From assembly GCA_020638975.1 (NCBI GenBank), contig JACKHN010000016.1, positions 1 to 64,000 of the forward strand: a stretch of DNA of 64,000 bases. Reading direction: 5' to 3'. The position numbers and the translations under genes are program-made. Source of the DNA: Planctomycetaceae bacterium. Its GTDB lineage: Bacteria > Planctomycetota > Planctomycetia > Pirellulales > Pirellulaceae. This document shows, in pieces, positions 1 through 8,463 of the stretch. Below the pieces are notes generated by a model. That model saw only the letters and a program-made list of their open reading frames with translations, did no database searches and was not told where the DNA came from. Position 1 is the stretch's first letter; each line of letters starts with the position of its first letter.

Positions 1-38
1 CTACGTTTGAAATGCCGAAGCTATTTCTGACTTATTCC

Positions 39-674
39 TTAGTTCGACGACTCCGGTTTCTCGTACAAGGCGATCACAGCGGGAGAGTAAGTGCGCACGT
101 CCCAGGCTTCCGCGTTTGGCAATAAGCTCGGGTCGAATCTCGCGTCGGATTCAACCAAGATCAAGCTGAACGGTGGCGCGATCTCGCACATCTTCGTGAT
201 AAGCGCCAGGGTCTCTTCGGCACGTTCGACATAGAAGTCGTAGGGCGGACAACAGAAAATCAAAGCGGGGACTGCCGGCGGCGCAAGCTGCTTATAAGCA
301 ATAAACGTGTCACCCGCTTGCACCTCGACGCGGTCGGCGATGCCAAGCGACTCGGCGTTCTCGGTAATCATTTTGGCATTGGGAAAGCGTCGTTCGATGA
401 CTCGAGCCGACACCGCTCCGCGGCTGATCGCCTCGAAGGCCATCGCTCCCGTGCCGCCAAACAAATCGATCACGACCTTGCCCTGTGCGGTCGGGCCGAT
501 CAGGTTGAAAACGGCTTCGCGAACACGGTCTTTCATGGGACGCAACCCGGCGTCGCCGTTGTAACGGAACCCTCTTCCGCCCATCTCACCACCGATGACT
601 CGCAGCATTGTGGGTGCGTTTAGCGGCTGCCGCACCTTCTCGGCACGGTGTTTTGGTGGTCGCTTTCGAGCCAT
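39..674 (-). CDS. rsmD: 16S rRNA (guanine-N2) methyltransferase, RsmD family
   Basis: Predicted SAM-dependent methylase of 16S rRNA (G966 in E. coli), cytosolic, 211 aa, close to the usual family length plus a basic N-terminal extension of about 22 residues. Visible motifs are the SAM-binding stretch DLFGGTGAMAFEAISRGA and the catalytic-loop motif, which reads CCPPYDFY where most RsmD proteins have DPPY, so the usual Asp is a Cys. The RPMKDRVREAVFN stretch is also typical of the family. I kept the first ATG (674). An internal Met at 608 would remove the basic tail, and neither start has a clear ribosome binding site. It stands alone, divergent from the cyclophilin genes. Confidence 0.9.
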   Translation of the reverse strand: MARKRPPKHRAEKVRQPLNAPTMLRVIGGEMGGRGFRYNGDAGLRPMKDRVREAVFNLIGPTAQGKVVIDLFGGTGAMAFEAISRGAVSARVIERRFPNAKMITENAESLGIADRVEVQAGDTFIAYKQLAPPAVPALIFCCPPYDFYVERAEETLALITKMCEIAPPFSLILVESDARFDPSLLPNAEAWDVRTYSPAVIALYEKPESSN

Positions 675-944
675 ATCGTTGCTAGTCCTAACGCAATTCC
701 TTGCTAGGGACGCCTTTCTTCTTAGTCCGGCTATGTTAATCTTTACGAACCGGATCGGAACCCGAACCGTATAATAACCTTCGTTGAACCTGTTGCTACA
801 AGCTAGGCCGTATCCGGACGCACAGCCTGAGGCAGCAGGTTAACCAAGCATGCCCCCCAACGTGGGATCACGGCACGCGATGCGCCCCTCGCATCCCAGC
901 GCCCTCACGAACACCGTACCAGATTAGCAGCAGGAGTGCGACGA

Positions 945-2276
945 ATGTTGCGATGTATTAGTTCGCTACGAGCCACAGTAAGTCTTCTGATCCTAGTATC
1001 CCCAATCACTTTCACGTTATCATCCACCGCTCGCGGTCAGGATGCTCCGGCCACGGAAGCTCCCGCGACCGAAGCCGCTCCCGCTGCGGAAGCTCCGCCA
1101 GCCGAGGCTACGCCTGCTGCAACGACTCCCCAGCCAGAGAAGGCAGAACCAGAAAAGACGGAACCGGCACCTGCGCCCGAGCCAAAGCCTGAGACACCTC
1201 CAGCGAGTCCCAAGCCGGCTGCCGCTGCCGCCGATGAAGTCGCTGCGGAGAACGGCGGGGCCGCCGCTGCGTTTGCTGCGAAACTGAACGAGTGGAAGTC
1301 GCTGCTCAAGCAATTGCGAGAGCTGCAGACGGACTACGAGGAAGCTGACGAAGACGCTCTTGTTCCGATTCTCAAGCGATGGAACGAGTTGATGGCTCAA
1401 GGCGACCAGATGGTCAGTGAACTCGGCGAACTTGGTGCGAAAGCATTCGCCGCGTCCCCCAATGAAGATCGTGAACTTACGCGATTTCTCGTTAAAGTTC
1501 TCGCGGACGATGCTGGTCGAGACGCCTATGAAGAAGCAAACGTTATTGCTCAGTCGCTGATCGACAATGGTTGCGAAGATGCGGAGATCTTCTCGCACGG
1601 AGCCGTTGCGGCGTTTTGCACGAACGATTTCGACCGAGCCGAGAAGTATTTTAAGCTCGCGTCCGAACGTGGCGCCTTATCCGAAGAAGCGAGGAAGTTC
1701 GTCGGCTTGCTGGACGAGTACCGCACTTATTGGGAAGCGGAGCAAGAGATTCGCAAGAAAGAAGCAGCTGCAGACGATTTGCCTCGCGTCAAGATCACGA
1801 CTTCGAAGGGAGATATGATCGTTGAACTGTTCGAGAACGAAGCTCCTGGCGCGGTCGGCAACTTTATTAGCCTCGTCGAGAAGGGGTTCTATGACGGTTT
1901 GACGTTCCATCGTGTGTTAGAGCACTTCATGGCCCAAGGCGGCTGCCCCAATGGGGTCGGAAACGGTGGTCCAGGATACAACATCTACTGCGAGTGCAAA
2001 CAAGATAACTACCGCAAACACTTCCGTGGCACGCTCAGCATGGCCCATGCAGGCCCTGATACTGGCGGTTCCCAGTTCTTCATTACGTTCGTCCCGACCC
2101 CTCATTTGAATGGTCTGCATACCGCGTTTGGTCGCGTGATCGAAGGTTTCGATGTAATGGCGAAGCTTGAACGTATCGACCCAGATGCAAAGGACAAACC
2201 GCAACCTGACCGCATCGAGAAGATCGAAGTGTTGCGAAAACGCGACCACGAGTATGCGCCGAACAAAGTTCAATAG
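945..2276 (+). CDS. Secreted cyclophilin-type peptidyl-prolyl isomerase (copy 1)
   Basis: Predicted exported protein-folding enzyme of 443 aa. A GTG at 936 is in frame, but AGGAG at 932-936 sits 8 nt before the ATG at 945, which I take as the start. Order: signal peptide (about 1-32, ending near A-R-G-Q-D), an Ala/Pro/Glu low-complexity linker to about residue 95, a helical region of about 150 residues, then the cyclophilin domain (about 285-435) with FHRVLEHFMAQGG, GTLSMAHAG and GSQFFITF. The FHR arginine and the Q-F-F triplet of the active site are present. The next gene begins 12 nt after this stop and has the same architecture, so the pair is a tandem duplication and probably an operon. 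Confidence 0.9.
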   Translation: MLRCISSLRATVSLLILVSPITFTLSSTARGQDAPATEAPATEAAPAAEAPPAEATPAATTPQPEKAEPEKTEPAPAPEPKPETPPASPKPAAAAADEVAAENGGAAAAFAAKLNEWKSLLKQLRELQTDYEEADEDALVPILKRWNELMAQGDQMVSELGELGAKAFAASPNEDRELTRFLVKVLADDAGRDAYEEANVIAQSLIDNGCEDAEIFSHGAVAAFCTNDFDRAEKYFKLASERGALSEEARKFVGLLDEYRTYWEAEQEIRKKEAAADDLPRVKITTSKGDMIVELFENEAPGAVGNFISLVEKGFYDGLTFHRVLEHFMAQGGCPNGVGNGGPGYNIYCECKQDNYRKHFRGTLSMAHAGPDTGGSQFFITFVPTPHLNGLHTAFGRVIEGFDVMAKLERIDPDAKDKPQPDRIEKIEVLRKRDHEYAPNKVQ

Positions 2277-2288
2277 AAAGTTTCTAAA

Positions 2289-3386
2289 ATGAAATGTCGC
2301 TTCGCCCAGTTGGTTGCATTTTTGGTCCTATGTCTAGCCGCTGGCAGTGCCGTCGCCCAAGACCCCGCAGCGGAGTTCAACTCGATTGATGCCGAATGGA
2401 CAAAGGTCGATGATCAGATTGGTCAATTGATCAAGCAATATCGAACGGCGCCAGTCCAAGAGCGTCAAGCGATTGTCAACCAGTACAATGCACTTGTCGA
2501 GCAAAGCAAAACGTTAATGCCGAAGCTGCGCGAGGCGACGATTGCTGCGTATCAAGCTGATCCGAAAGCTGACGCGCGCGTCGAGCAGCGTCTGGTCGGA
2601 CTGGTGGGGAACGACGTTCGGCACGACGACTATGAGGGCGCGTTGGCGCTCGCGAGAATGCTTACCGAAAATGGTTGCAAGGAACCGGCGCTGGATGCCT
2701 TTGTCGGCGTTGCGGCTTACTGCGTGGACGACTTTGAGACTGCAGAGACTCTTCTGAAGAAGGCAGAAGCGGCGAATGTCCTTACACCCGAGGCGCAAGT
2801 TGCGCTGCAAGATTTGCCGACGGCAAAGCAGGCTTGGCTTGGCGAGCAAGCCGCACGCAACAAAGAAGCCACAGCTGACGACCTGCCTCGTGTCAAGCTT
2901 GAAACCAATCGAGGTACGCTGGTGATCGAACTTTACGAAAACGAAGCACCGCAAGCTGTTGGCAACTTCGTCAGTTTGGTCGAATCAGGCTTTTACGACG
3001 GTCTGACGTTTCATCGTGTGCTGCCTGGGTTCATGGCCCAGGGCGGATGCCCTGACGGCACCGGCACGGGTGGCCCAGGGTATAACATCGCTTGCGAGTG
3101 TTATCAGGAAAACCATCGCAACCATTTCCGCGGCACACTTAGCATGGCTCATGCAGGTCGCGACACAGGAGGCTCGCAGTTCTTCTTAACCTTTAAACGA
3201 ACGTCTCACTTGGATGGTCGGCACACGGTATTCGGTCGCGTGATTGAAGGTCTAGATGTTCTTGCCAAACTCCAGCGTCGCGATCCAAGCGGCGGAGGGG
3301 AATTGCCGGAACCTGACAAGATCGTCAAGGCCGAAGTGATCCGCAAACGAGATCATGAATACAAGCCGACCAAGGTTGGCGGCTAA
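2289..3386 (+). CDS. Secreted cyclophilin-type peptidyl-prolyl isomerase (copy 2)
   Basis: 365 aa paralogue of the preceding gene. It has a signal peptide (about 1-23, cleavage near A-V-A-Q-D), a helical middle region similar to that of copy 1 but without the long Ala/Pro/Glu linker, and a C-terminal cyclophilin domain with FHRVLPGFMAQGG, GTLSMAHAG and GSQFFLTF. Both proteins end with a similar RKRDHEY tail. The 12-nt spacing and shared order suggest co-transcription. The helical middle part may confer substrate or partner binding in the periplasm; that is inference. Confidence 0.9.
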   Translation: MKCRFAQLVAFLVLCLAAGSAVAQDPAAEFNSIDAEWTKVDDQIGQLIKQYRTAPVQERQAIVNQYNALVEQSKTLMPKLREATIAAYQADPKADARVEQRLVGLVGNDVRHDDYEGALALARMLTENGCKEPALDAFVGVAAYCVDDFETAETLLKKAEAANVLTPEAQVALQDLPTAKQAWLGEQAARNKEATADDLPRVKLETNRGTLVIELYENEAPQAVGNFVSLVESGFYDGLTFHRVLPGFMAQGGCPDGTGTGGPGYNIACECYQENHRNHFRGTLSMAHAGRDTGGSQFFLTFKRTSHLDGRHTVFGRVIEGLDVLAKLQRRDPSGGGELPEPDKIVKAEVIRKRDHEYKPTKVGG

Positions 3387-3472
3387 CTCTGCCAAGGTGG
3401 ATGAATCTTCGCGATTGGTTGACTACGACGGAGTGTTCGTAGCCACCCACCATAGGCGTTCACTCGCCACCG

Positions 3473-6400
3473 TCAATTCTGCTCATCCTTAGGCTCGTCT
3501 GGTGATGGTTCCGAATCAGGCTCGTCTGCATCGGTCACTTTCACACGAATCGACTGCACTGCGGTTCCACCTTCGCCGTCTTCGACCTTGACTTCGACTT
3601 CGTAGACGTTGTTCATGTCGGCGTCCGTTGGATCCTCGAAATCGGGCGCCGTCTTGAACGCCAGATCGCCGTTCTTAGAATCGATCACGAAGCGATCACG
3701 ATCCGCGCCGCCGCTGATCGAGATGACGATGTCATGCGTCGACATGTCTTCATCCGTGACGTTGACCGTCAGCACCTCTGTCTGGTTCTCTTGAACCTTA
3801 GGCGAGTAGGTAATCGTGGGGCGCTCGTTCACGTTGATCACCGTGACGTTGACGAGTTGTGTTGTCGAACCGCCTTGATCGTCCTCCACTTTGACTTCGA
3901 CTTCGTAAACGTTGTCCATATTCTTATCGCGAGGTTTCTCGAAGTCTGGGGCATCTTTGAAGGTCAAATCGCCCGTTGCTGCATCGATTGCGAATCGCTC
4001 TTGATCGGCACCGCGATTGAGTGAATAGACAAGTGCTTGCGTTGGAAGATCCTCGTCGTGGGCTAAGACCTTAATCGCCGCAAGTTGGTTCTCGGCTGCC
4101 TCCACGGCGTCACTCGACATGATCACAGGATCGTCATTGGCATTGAAGACGGCCACACGAATCATCTGCATTGCCGTACCGCCTGCACCATCTTCGACCT
4201 TGATTTTCACGACGTAGACGTTGTCTTTGTCCGCATCCCCCGGATGCTCAAAATCCGGTGCTTGCTTGAAAGCCAGCTCGCCGGTGCCGGAGTTGATGGC
4301 GAACTGCTTGCGATCCGCACCACCACGCAGGGAAAACACGAGCTTCTGCGGGGGCGAATCTTCGTCTTGGGCTGTAATTGTTGTCGCGACGAGTTGACGT
4401 TCTGCGGCCTTCACGGTTCCACGCGGCGACATGATCGGTCGATCGTTGGCATCGATGACTGCAACGCACAACGCCTGCTTCGCGATTCCGCCGGCGCCGT
4501 CATCGACTTCGACTTCGATTTCGTATTTATTGTCTTGGTCCTTATCCGTTGGCGACTCGTAGTTCGGTAACTGCTTGAAGCTCAGTTCGCCCGTCTTGTT
4601 GTCGATCGAGAACCGGGACTGATCCGCGCCGCCGCTGAGCAGGAACTTCAATTGCTGGGTTGGGAAATCTTCGTCTTCAGCAGACACCGCTCCGATCTTT
4701 AGTTGAGACTCTACGGCTTTCAGATCGCTTTTCGAGACAATTACGGGAGCGTCGTTGGCATCGGTCACGCGGACACTTATTAATTGCGTCGCAGTACCGC
4801 CCACTCCGTCTGCCACGCCTACCTCCACCTCGTAGACATTGTCTTCATCAGCGTCAGTTGCCTGCTCGAAATTGGGTGATTGCTTAAAAGCCAGCATGCC
4901 GGTCGTCGCGTCGACGGAGAATAAGTTCCGGTCGGCACCACCGACGAGCGTGCAAGTCACGGATTGCGGGGGCAGATCCTGGTCGCGGTGTTCGATTTTC
5001 AGCACGGCGAGACCATTCTCGATTGCTTTCGGTGTGTTGGTCGACGTGATGACCGGCGCGTCGTTCGCGTCAATCAGCGTGATTTGAAAAAGCTGACTCG
5101 CCGTTCCGCCGGCACTATCCGTGAGACTGATTTCGACCTCATAGACGTTGTCCTCGTTGGAATCCGCCGGTCGTTCAAAGTCTGGCATGTTGCTAAATGT
5201 CAGTTCGCCCGTCTGGGAGTCGATCGTAAAGCTGCCACGATCTAAACCGCCTGTGAGCGAGAAAAGTAGGCTCTCGTTCGAATCGTCTTCATCCGTACCT
5301 GTGACGGTGAAGACCGCCAGTTGATTCTCGGTCGCTGTTTGCGACTTCGGCGAGGTAATGTTAGGCCGATCGTTGGCATCGGTCACCGCCACTTGGAGCA
5401 ATTGTGACACAGCCCCGCCCTTCTCATCCTCGACATTGACTTCCACTTGATAGATATTGTCTCTGTCCGAGTCGGTCGGATTCTCGAAATCTGGCGCCTG
5501 TTTGAAAGTCAGCTTGCCGGTTTTCGAGTCGATCAAGAATGCCGCCGCATCTTCTCCGCCGGTAAGTGAACAAGTGAGCTCCTGGGTAGGCTGATCTTGA
5601 TCTACGAAATCGACCATCAAGGCTGCGAGCTGATTTTCGATTGCCTTGAACTTGGTGCCCGAGACAATTGCGGGAGCATCGTTGGCGTCGGTGACGGTGA
5701 TGTTCAACAATTGCGAGTCCGTCTCGCCAGCACCATCATTCACTGTCACCTTGACTTGATAGATGTTGTTTTTGTCAGCATCCGTTGGAAGTTCAAAGTC
5801 GGGTTGTTGCACGAAGCTCAGTTCGCCAGTCTCTGGATCAACGACAAAGGCCGCCATATCCGCGCCACCGCTGAGGGAGAACTCTAATTGTTGAGGTGCG
5901 ACGAAGGTTAAGCCTTCTTCGAGATCTTGGTCGTCCGCCGACAGTTGCATCACCTGTGTGGAATTCTCTGCAACCGAAGTTGATTTGGCGGAAGTGATAC
6001 TCGGGGCACGATTGGGAGGATCAACGATCACCCAACTGCGGCGTAAATTGGACGGAACGGAGCTCCGCCAGATGGCCAACACTTCCTCGACATCCAAATG
6101 CGGGTTGCCGCGTTCGTTGCCTTCTTTACCGCTCGGCTTTGGTCGCAAGGGTACCCAAAGCATGTCAATACGCGAGCTGTCTCGATAGTACACGCCCCCG
6201 ATAATCTCGCCTTCTTCATTGAGGTGCAAAAGGTAGTGGAAGTACTTAGTACGTGGGATGCGAGGGCTTTGCTGGAGTTCGCCGCGACTGCTCATCGCAT
6301 AGGTGATATTCATGCCCACTTCGACATACTCCGGCGAGTGACGCACCGTTCGGGCCGAATAGGCGTGGATGGGGTAGTTCCACTTCTCTTTTCCAGGTTC

Positions 6401-7045
6401 CGCCTCCATGCCGATGGGATGCGAGCCGTTACCAATCCAGTTTGTTAGGATCACATGGAAGACGCCAGGATTGATCTCCACGCCGTCGCCAGCCAGCATC
6501 TGGGGATCGTTATACATGTAGACTTCGGCTAACAAACCCTTGATGTCCGCTGGCGTAAAGACGACTCCGTTGCGCGTGACATCTTTCTGAGGTTCGGCGT
6601 GACGGATCGCGGCCGAGGTCCAGCCATTGCAATGTCCGTACCACGCGGGTGTGGCGTTTGCCATGATCGTGTAGGTTCGCACCTGTCCGCCGAACAATCC
6701 GAATCGCTCAGTCACTTGCCGAGGCACCATCTCGGTGAGTGATGTATCTTGCCGTTCGTGGGACGTTGCGAGCAATTCCCCTTCGTGGAACGCCATGTCG
6801 TATTTGCGCAAGGCCGACATCGTGCCACCGGCGGTATCGGGATAGATATACCCGGAGTAAGGGATGCGTTTTTCCGCGACCTTACCTTCTGTTGGCAACC
6901 CCTCGAACTTCCAATCAATGCCCTTTCCCCACCATTGTTGGAAGACTTGGCCTTGGAACGCTCGTTCTTCCTGATCGATGTCATCGGAGACTTGACCGAT
7001 GCTGAGAGAAAGTGTGACTAGTAACACGCCGATGGAAGTCCCCAT
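3473..7045 (-). CDS. Giant secreted cadherin-repeat protein with N-terminal transglutaminase-elicitor-like domain
   Basis: 1190 aa when started at the ATG at 7045, which gives a clean signal peptide (MGTSIGVLLVTLSLSIGQ); the frame stays open upstream to 7129. Residues about 30-345 resemble the transglutaminase elicitor family (oomycete GP42 type): a WYGHCNGW motif with candidate nucleophile Cys139, the following NGVVFTPADIKGLLAEVY stretch, candidate His197 in GVFHVIL, and a HPIGMEA...KWNYPI segment. Residues about 350-1170 are eight cadherin-like repeats of about 105 aa, each with an A-x-E-N/S-type start, D-x-D acidic motifs and a DANDAP-type linker, typical calcium-binding signatures. The C-terminus is a short acidic Pro/Glu/Asp tail. 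I infer a calcium-rigidified surface or extracellular protein whose head could crosslink or deamidate glutamine-containing proteins. Confidence 0.85.
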   Translation of the reverse strand: MGTSIGVLLVTLSLSIGQVSDDIDQEERAFQGQVFQQWWGKGIDWKFEGLPTEGKVAEKRIPYSGYIYPDTAGGTMSALRKYDMAFHEGELLATSHERQDTSLTEMVPRQVTERFGLFGGQVRTYTIMANATPAWYGHCNGWTSAAIRHAEPQKDVTRNGVVFTPADIKGLLAEVYMYNDPQMLAGDGVEINPGVFHVILTNWIGNGSHPIGMEAEPGKEKWNYPIHAYSARTVRHSPEYVEVGMNITYAMSSRGELQQSPRIPRTKYFHYLLHLNEEGEIIGGVYYRDSSRIDMLWVPLRPKPSGKEGNERGNPHLDVEEVLAIWRSSVPSNLRRSWVIVDPPNRAPSITSAKSTSVAENSTQVMQLSADDQDLEEGLTFVAPQQLEFSLSGGADMAAFVVDPETGELSFVQQPDFELPTDADKNNIYQVKVTVNDGAGETDSQLLNITVTDANDAPAIVSGTKFKAIENQLAALMVDFVDQDQPTQELTCSLTGGEDAAAFLIDSKTGKLTFKQAPDFENPTDSDRDNIYQVEVNVEDEKGGAVSQLLQVAVTDANDRPNITSPKSQTATENQLAVFTVTGTDEDDSNESLLFSLTGGLDRGSFTIDSQTGELTFSNMPDFERPADSNEDNVYEVEISLTDSAGGTASQLFQITLIDANDAPVITSTNTPKAIENGLAVLKIEHRDQDLPPQSVTCTLVGGADRNLFSVDATTGMLAFKQSPNFEQATDADEDNVYEVEVGVADGVGGTATQLISVRVTDANDAPVIVSKSDLKAVESQLKIGAVSAEDEDFPTQQLKFLLSGGADQSRFSIDNKTGELSFKQLPNYESPTDKDQDNKYEIEVEVDDGAGGIAKQALCVAVIDANDRPIMSPRGTVKAAERQLVATTITAQDEDSPPQKLVFSLRGGADRKQFAINSGTGELAFKQAPDFEHPGDADKDNVYVVKIKVEDGAGGTAMQMIRVAVFNANDDPVIMSSDAVEAAENQLAAIKVLAHDEDLPTQALVYSLNRGADQERFAIDAATGDLTFKDAPDFEKPRDKNMDNVYEVEVKVEDDQGGSTTQLVNVTVINVNERPTITYSPKVQENQTEVLTVNVTDEDMSTHDIVISISGGADRDRFVIDSKNGDLAFKTAPDFEDPTDADMNNVYEVEVKVEDGEGGTAVQSIRVKVTDADEPDSEPSPDEPKDEQN
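3500..6010 (-). repeat. Eight tandem cadherin-coding repeats of about 315 bp
   Basis: Eight successive units of about 310-320 bp inside the cadherin gene encode modules of the form F-x-L-x-G-G-x-D ... F-x-I-D-x-x-T-G-E/D-L-x-F ... D-A-D-x-N-N-x-Y-x-V-x-V. The units are clearly homologous but not identical in DNA, so they are old duplications and not recent slippage. Confidence 0.85.
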
Positions 7046-7107
7046 GCCGTACCTCGCCCGAGAATCAGAACAATAAATCAGTGAGAAGAAGCGACGATTC
7101 GTGAATT

Positions 7108-7148
7108 GCAAAAACAACCCGCGAAGCAATCAGTATGCTTCGCGGGTT
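7108..7148 (-). terminator. Intrinsic terminator of the Q-K-G repeat gene
   Basis: A perfect 13-bp inverted repeat (arms 7116-7128 and 7136-7148, 7-nt loop) is followed on the minus strand by a T-rich tract (TTGTTTTTGC). It lies 78 nt past the stop of the upstream minus-strand gene and separates it from the cadherin gene. Confidence 0.8.
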
Positions 7149-7225
7149 GCGAGTATCCAACAAATGTCTATCGAGCCGACCTCTAACTGAGAAGTCGACC
7201 AGTCAGCAACGAGTCGTCGACAGGA

Positions 7226-7684
7226 TTAGCCCTTCTGAACGGGGCCGCCTTTTTGCACGACGCCACCCTTCTGAATAGCTCCTCCACCTTTTTGCACGGG
7301 GCCCAAGCCACTCTTTTGGACAACGCCACCCTTTTGAACTGCGCCACCACGTTGGACGACACTGCCCTTTTGAGCCGCGCCCCCGTGTTGCACGACGCTA
7401 CCCTTTTGAGCTGCGTCGCCTTTCTGAGCCGCACCGCCATGCTGGACAACGCTGCCTTTTTGAGCCACCCCGTGTTGGACGACACTGCCCTTCTGTGCTG
7501 CACCACCTTTCTGAGCCGCGCCGCCATGTTGTACAACACCGCCCTTTTGTGCAGCGTCGCCTTTTTGTACCGCAACGCCGCCCTTCTGAATCGCGACGCC
7601 GCCTTTTTGGCCGGGGCCCGCTGCAAATGATGATGTTCCGACAAGCATGAGGACACACGCAGTTGCCGCGCCAAATTTCTTCAT
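7226..7684 (-). CDS. Small secreted Q-K-G hexapeptide-repeat protein
   Basis: 152 aa with a clear signal peptide (MKKFGAATACVLMLVGTSSFAAG). The remainder is about 21 copies of a six-residue unit Q-[KHR]-G-[GSD]-[AV]-[AVI]. It is basic, glycine-rich and has small aliphatic residues at fixed positions, with no acidic cluster and no Cys. Other frames are open across the repeat, but only this one gives a signal peptide. A strong terminator follows. I recognise no family. The regular hexapeptide could form a beta-solenoid or a polymer-binding surface; this is a guess from periodicity only. Confidence 0.7.
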   Translation of the reverse strand: MKKFGAATACVLMLVGTSSFAAGPGQKGGVAIQKGGVAVQKGDAAQKGGVVQHGGAAQKGGAAQKGSVVQHGVAQKGSVVQHGGAAQKGDAAQKGSVVQHGGAAQKGSVVQRGGAVQKGGVVQKSGLGPVQKGGGAIQKGGVVQKGGPVQKG

Positions 7685-8191
7685 CTTACTGCTCCATCTA
7701 AAGTGAATAGGACGAGATCTTTGCGGTCACCCAATCGCCGCAATTAACTAGGTTCGCTGTTATAGCCTCGCTTTCCCAGAGTGTCAAATTCCCAGAGCAT
7801 TTGCCTATGGAGGGATACCTTCGGCGAAAGGGAGTGCCATCGGTTTGGAAACAACCTCCCTCGACTTATGGGAACTCGTTGAGCCCAAATGCCACAACAT
7901 TGCGAGATCTCTGTCTCATCACAACTAGCGTGCTAGCAGTATGTTAGAAAGCATTGCCAGCGGCCTTCCCAGTCACGATGCCTGTGTGCTAATCTCTTGC
8001 GTGACTACTTTGGTGCCACGGGCAACAGATCAAGCAGTCAACCATTCCCGAACCTTTCTCGATACGAGTTCAACATGTTCCTCTTCTTCACAACCGTCGT
8101 CATTGCGGTCGGACTTGTGACTATTGATCTGCTAACGGAAGTTCGCGCGTAACGCCGCCGAACCTGGGGCCGAAAATCTTTCCCGTTGCTC

Positions 8192-8219
8192 TTGACAGTG
8201 AACATTAGTTCACTACAAT
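8192..8219 (+). promoter_or_regulatory. Strong sigma-70 promoter with 18-bp palindromic operator
   Basis: TTGACA (8192-8197) and TACAAT (8214-8219) are separated by exactly 16 nt, and that spacer is the core of a perfect 18-bp palindrome, AGTGAACATTAGTTCACT (8197-8214). A dimeric repressor bound there would block RNA polymerase directly. The inner half-sites GAAC-N4-GTTC match the Gram-positive type LexA (Cheo) box layout, but other repressor families are possible. The transcript would run towards csrA. Confidence 0.7.
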
Positions 8220-8248
8220 CCCGTCAGTTCAATCACGGGAGTACACGG

Positions 8249-8335
8249 ATGTCACGAGGCCGAAGATCAGTCGCCGGTTGCTGCGGATTCTGGGTTCCGC
8301 TCGTGACACTTCACACACCACCGCCCCGCGCGTGA
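8249..8335 (+). CDS. Possible 28-codon leader peptide upstream of csrA
   Basis: An ATG at 8249 is preceded by GGGAG at a good distance and follows the strong promoter by about 30 nt. The ORF encodes a short basic, Cys-containing peptide and ends at 8333-8335, 128 nt before csrA. The position suggests a leader or upstream ORF. There is no homology evidence and it may be fortuitous. Confidence 0.3.
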   Translation: MSRGRRSVAGCCGFWVPLVTLHTPPPRA

Positions 8336-8463
8336 CGTCTCTTTGCGTGCTGCTTTCGCAGTACTTCCCCAGTTCGATGCACGTAGCATTTTGCTGAGTC
8401 TTGCGCGCTCATGCCTTGAGCGATCGGCGCGGCCAGCATTCATCCAAGGATAGGAAAATCGTC

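Larger units (their letters stand above)
7685..8463. other. Intergenic region upstream of csrA
   Basis: About 780 bp with no gene of normal size. The right part holds the promoter/operator at 8192-8219 and a possible 28-codon leader. A 25-codon hydrophobic ORF at 8075-8152 has no convincing ribosome binding site. I see nothing supportable in 7700-8070. Confidence 0.6.

Noticed and set aside
770..775. TATAAT as a -10 box upstream of the cyclophilin genes
   Set aside because: No acceptable -35 box at 16-18 nt and a distance of 170 nt to the gene; too weak to annotate.
4085..4570. 161-residue plus-strand ORF opposite the cadherin repeats
   Set aside because: It is an antisense shadow that recurs with each cadherin repeat.
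7183..7674. Open frames in other registers over the Q-K-G repeat, on both strands
   Set aside because: Repeats without stop codons stay open in several frames. Only the 7226-7684 frame gives a signal peptide.
8075..8152. 25-codon hydrophobic ORF
   Set aside because: It could be a single membrane helix, but it has no ribosome binding site and short hydrophobic frames are frequent by chance.
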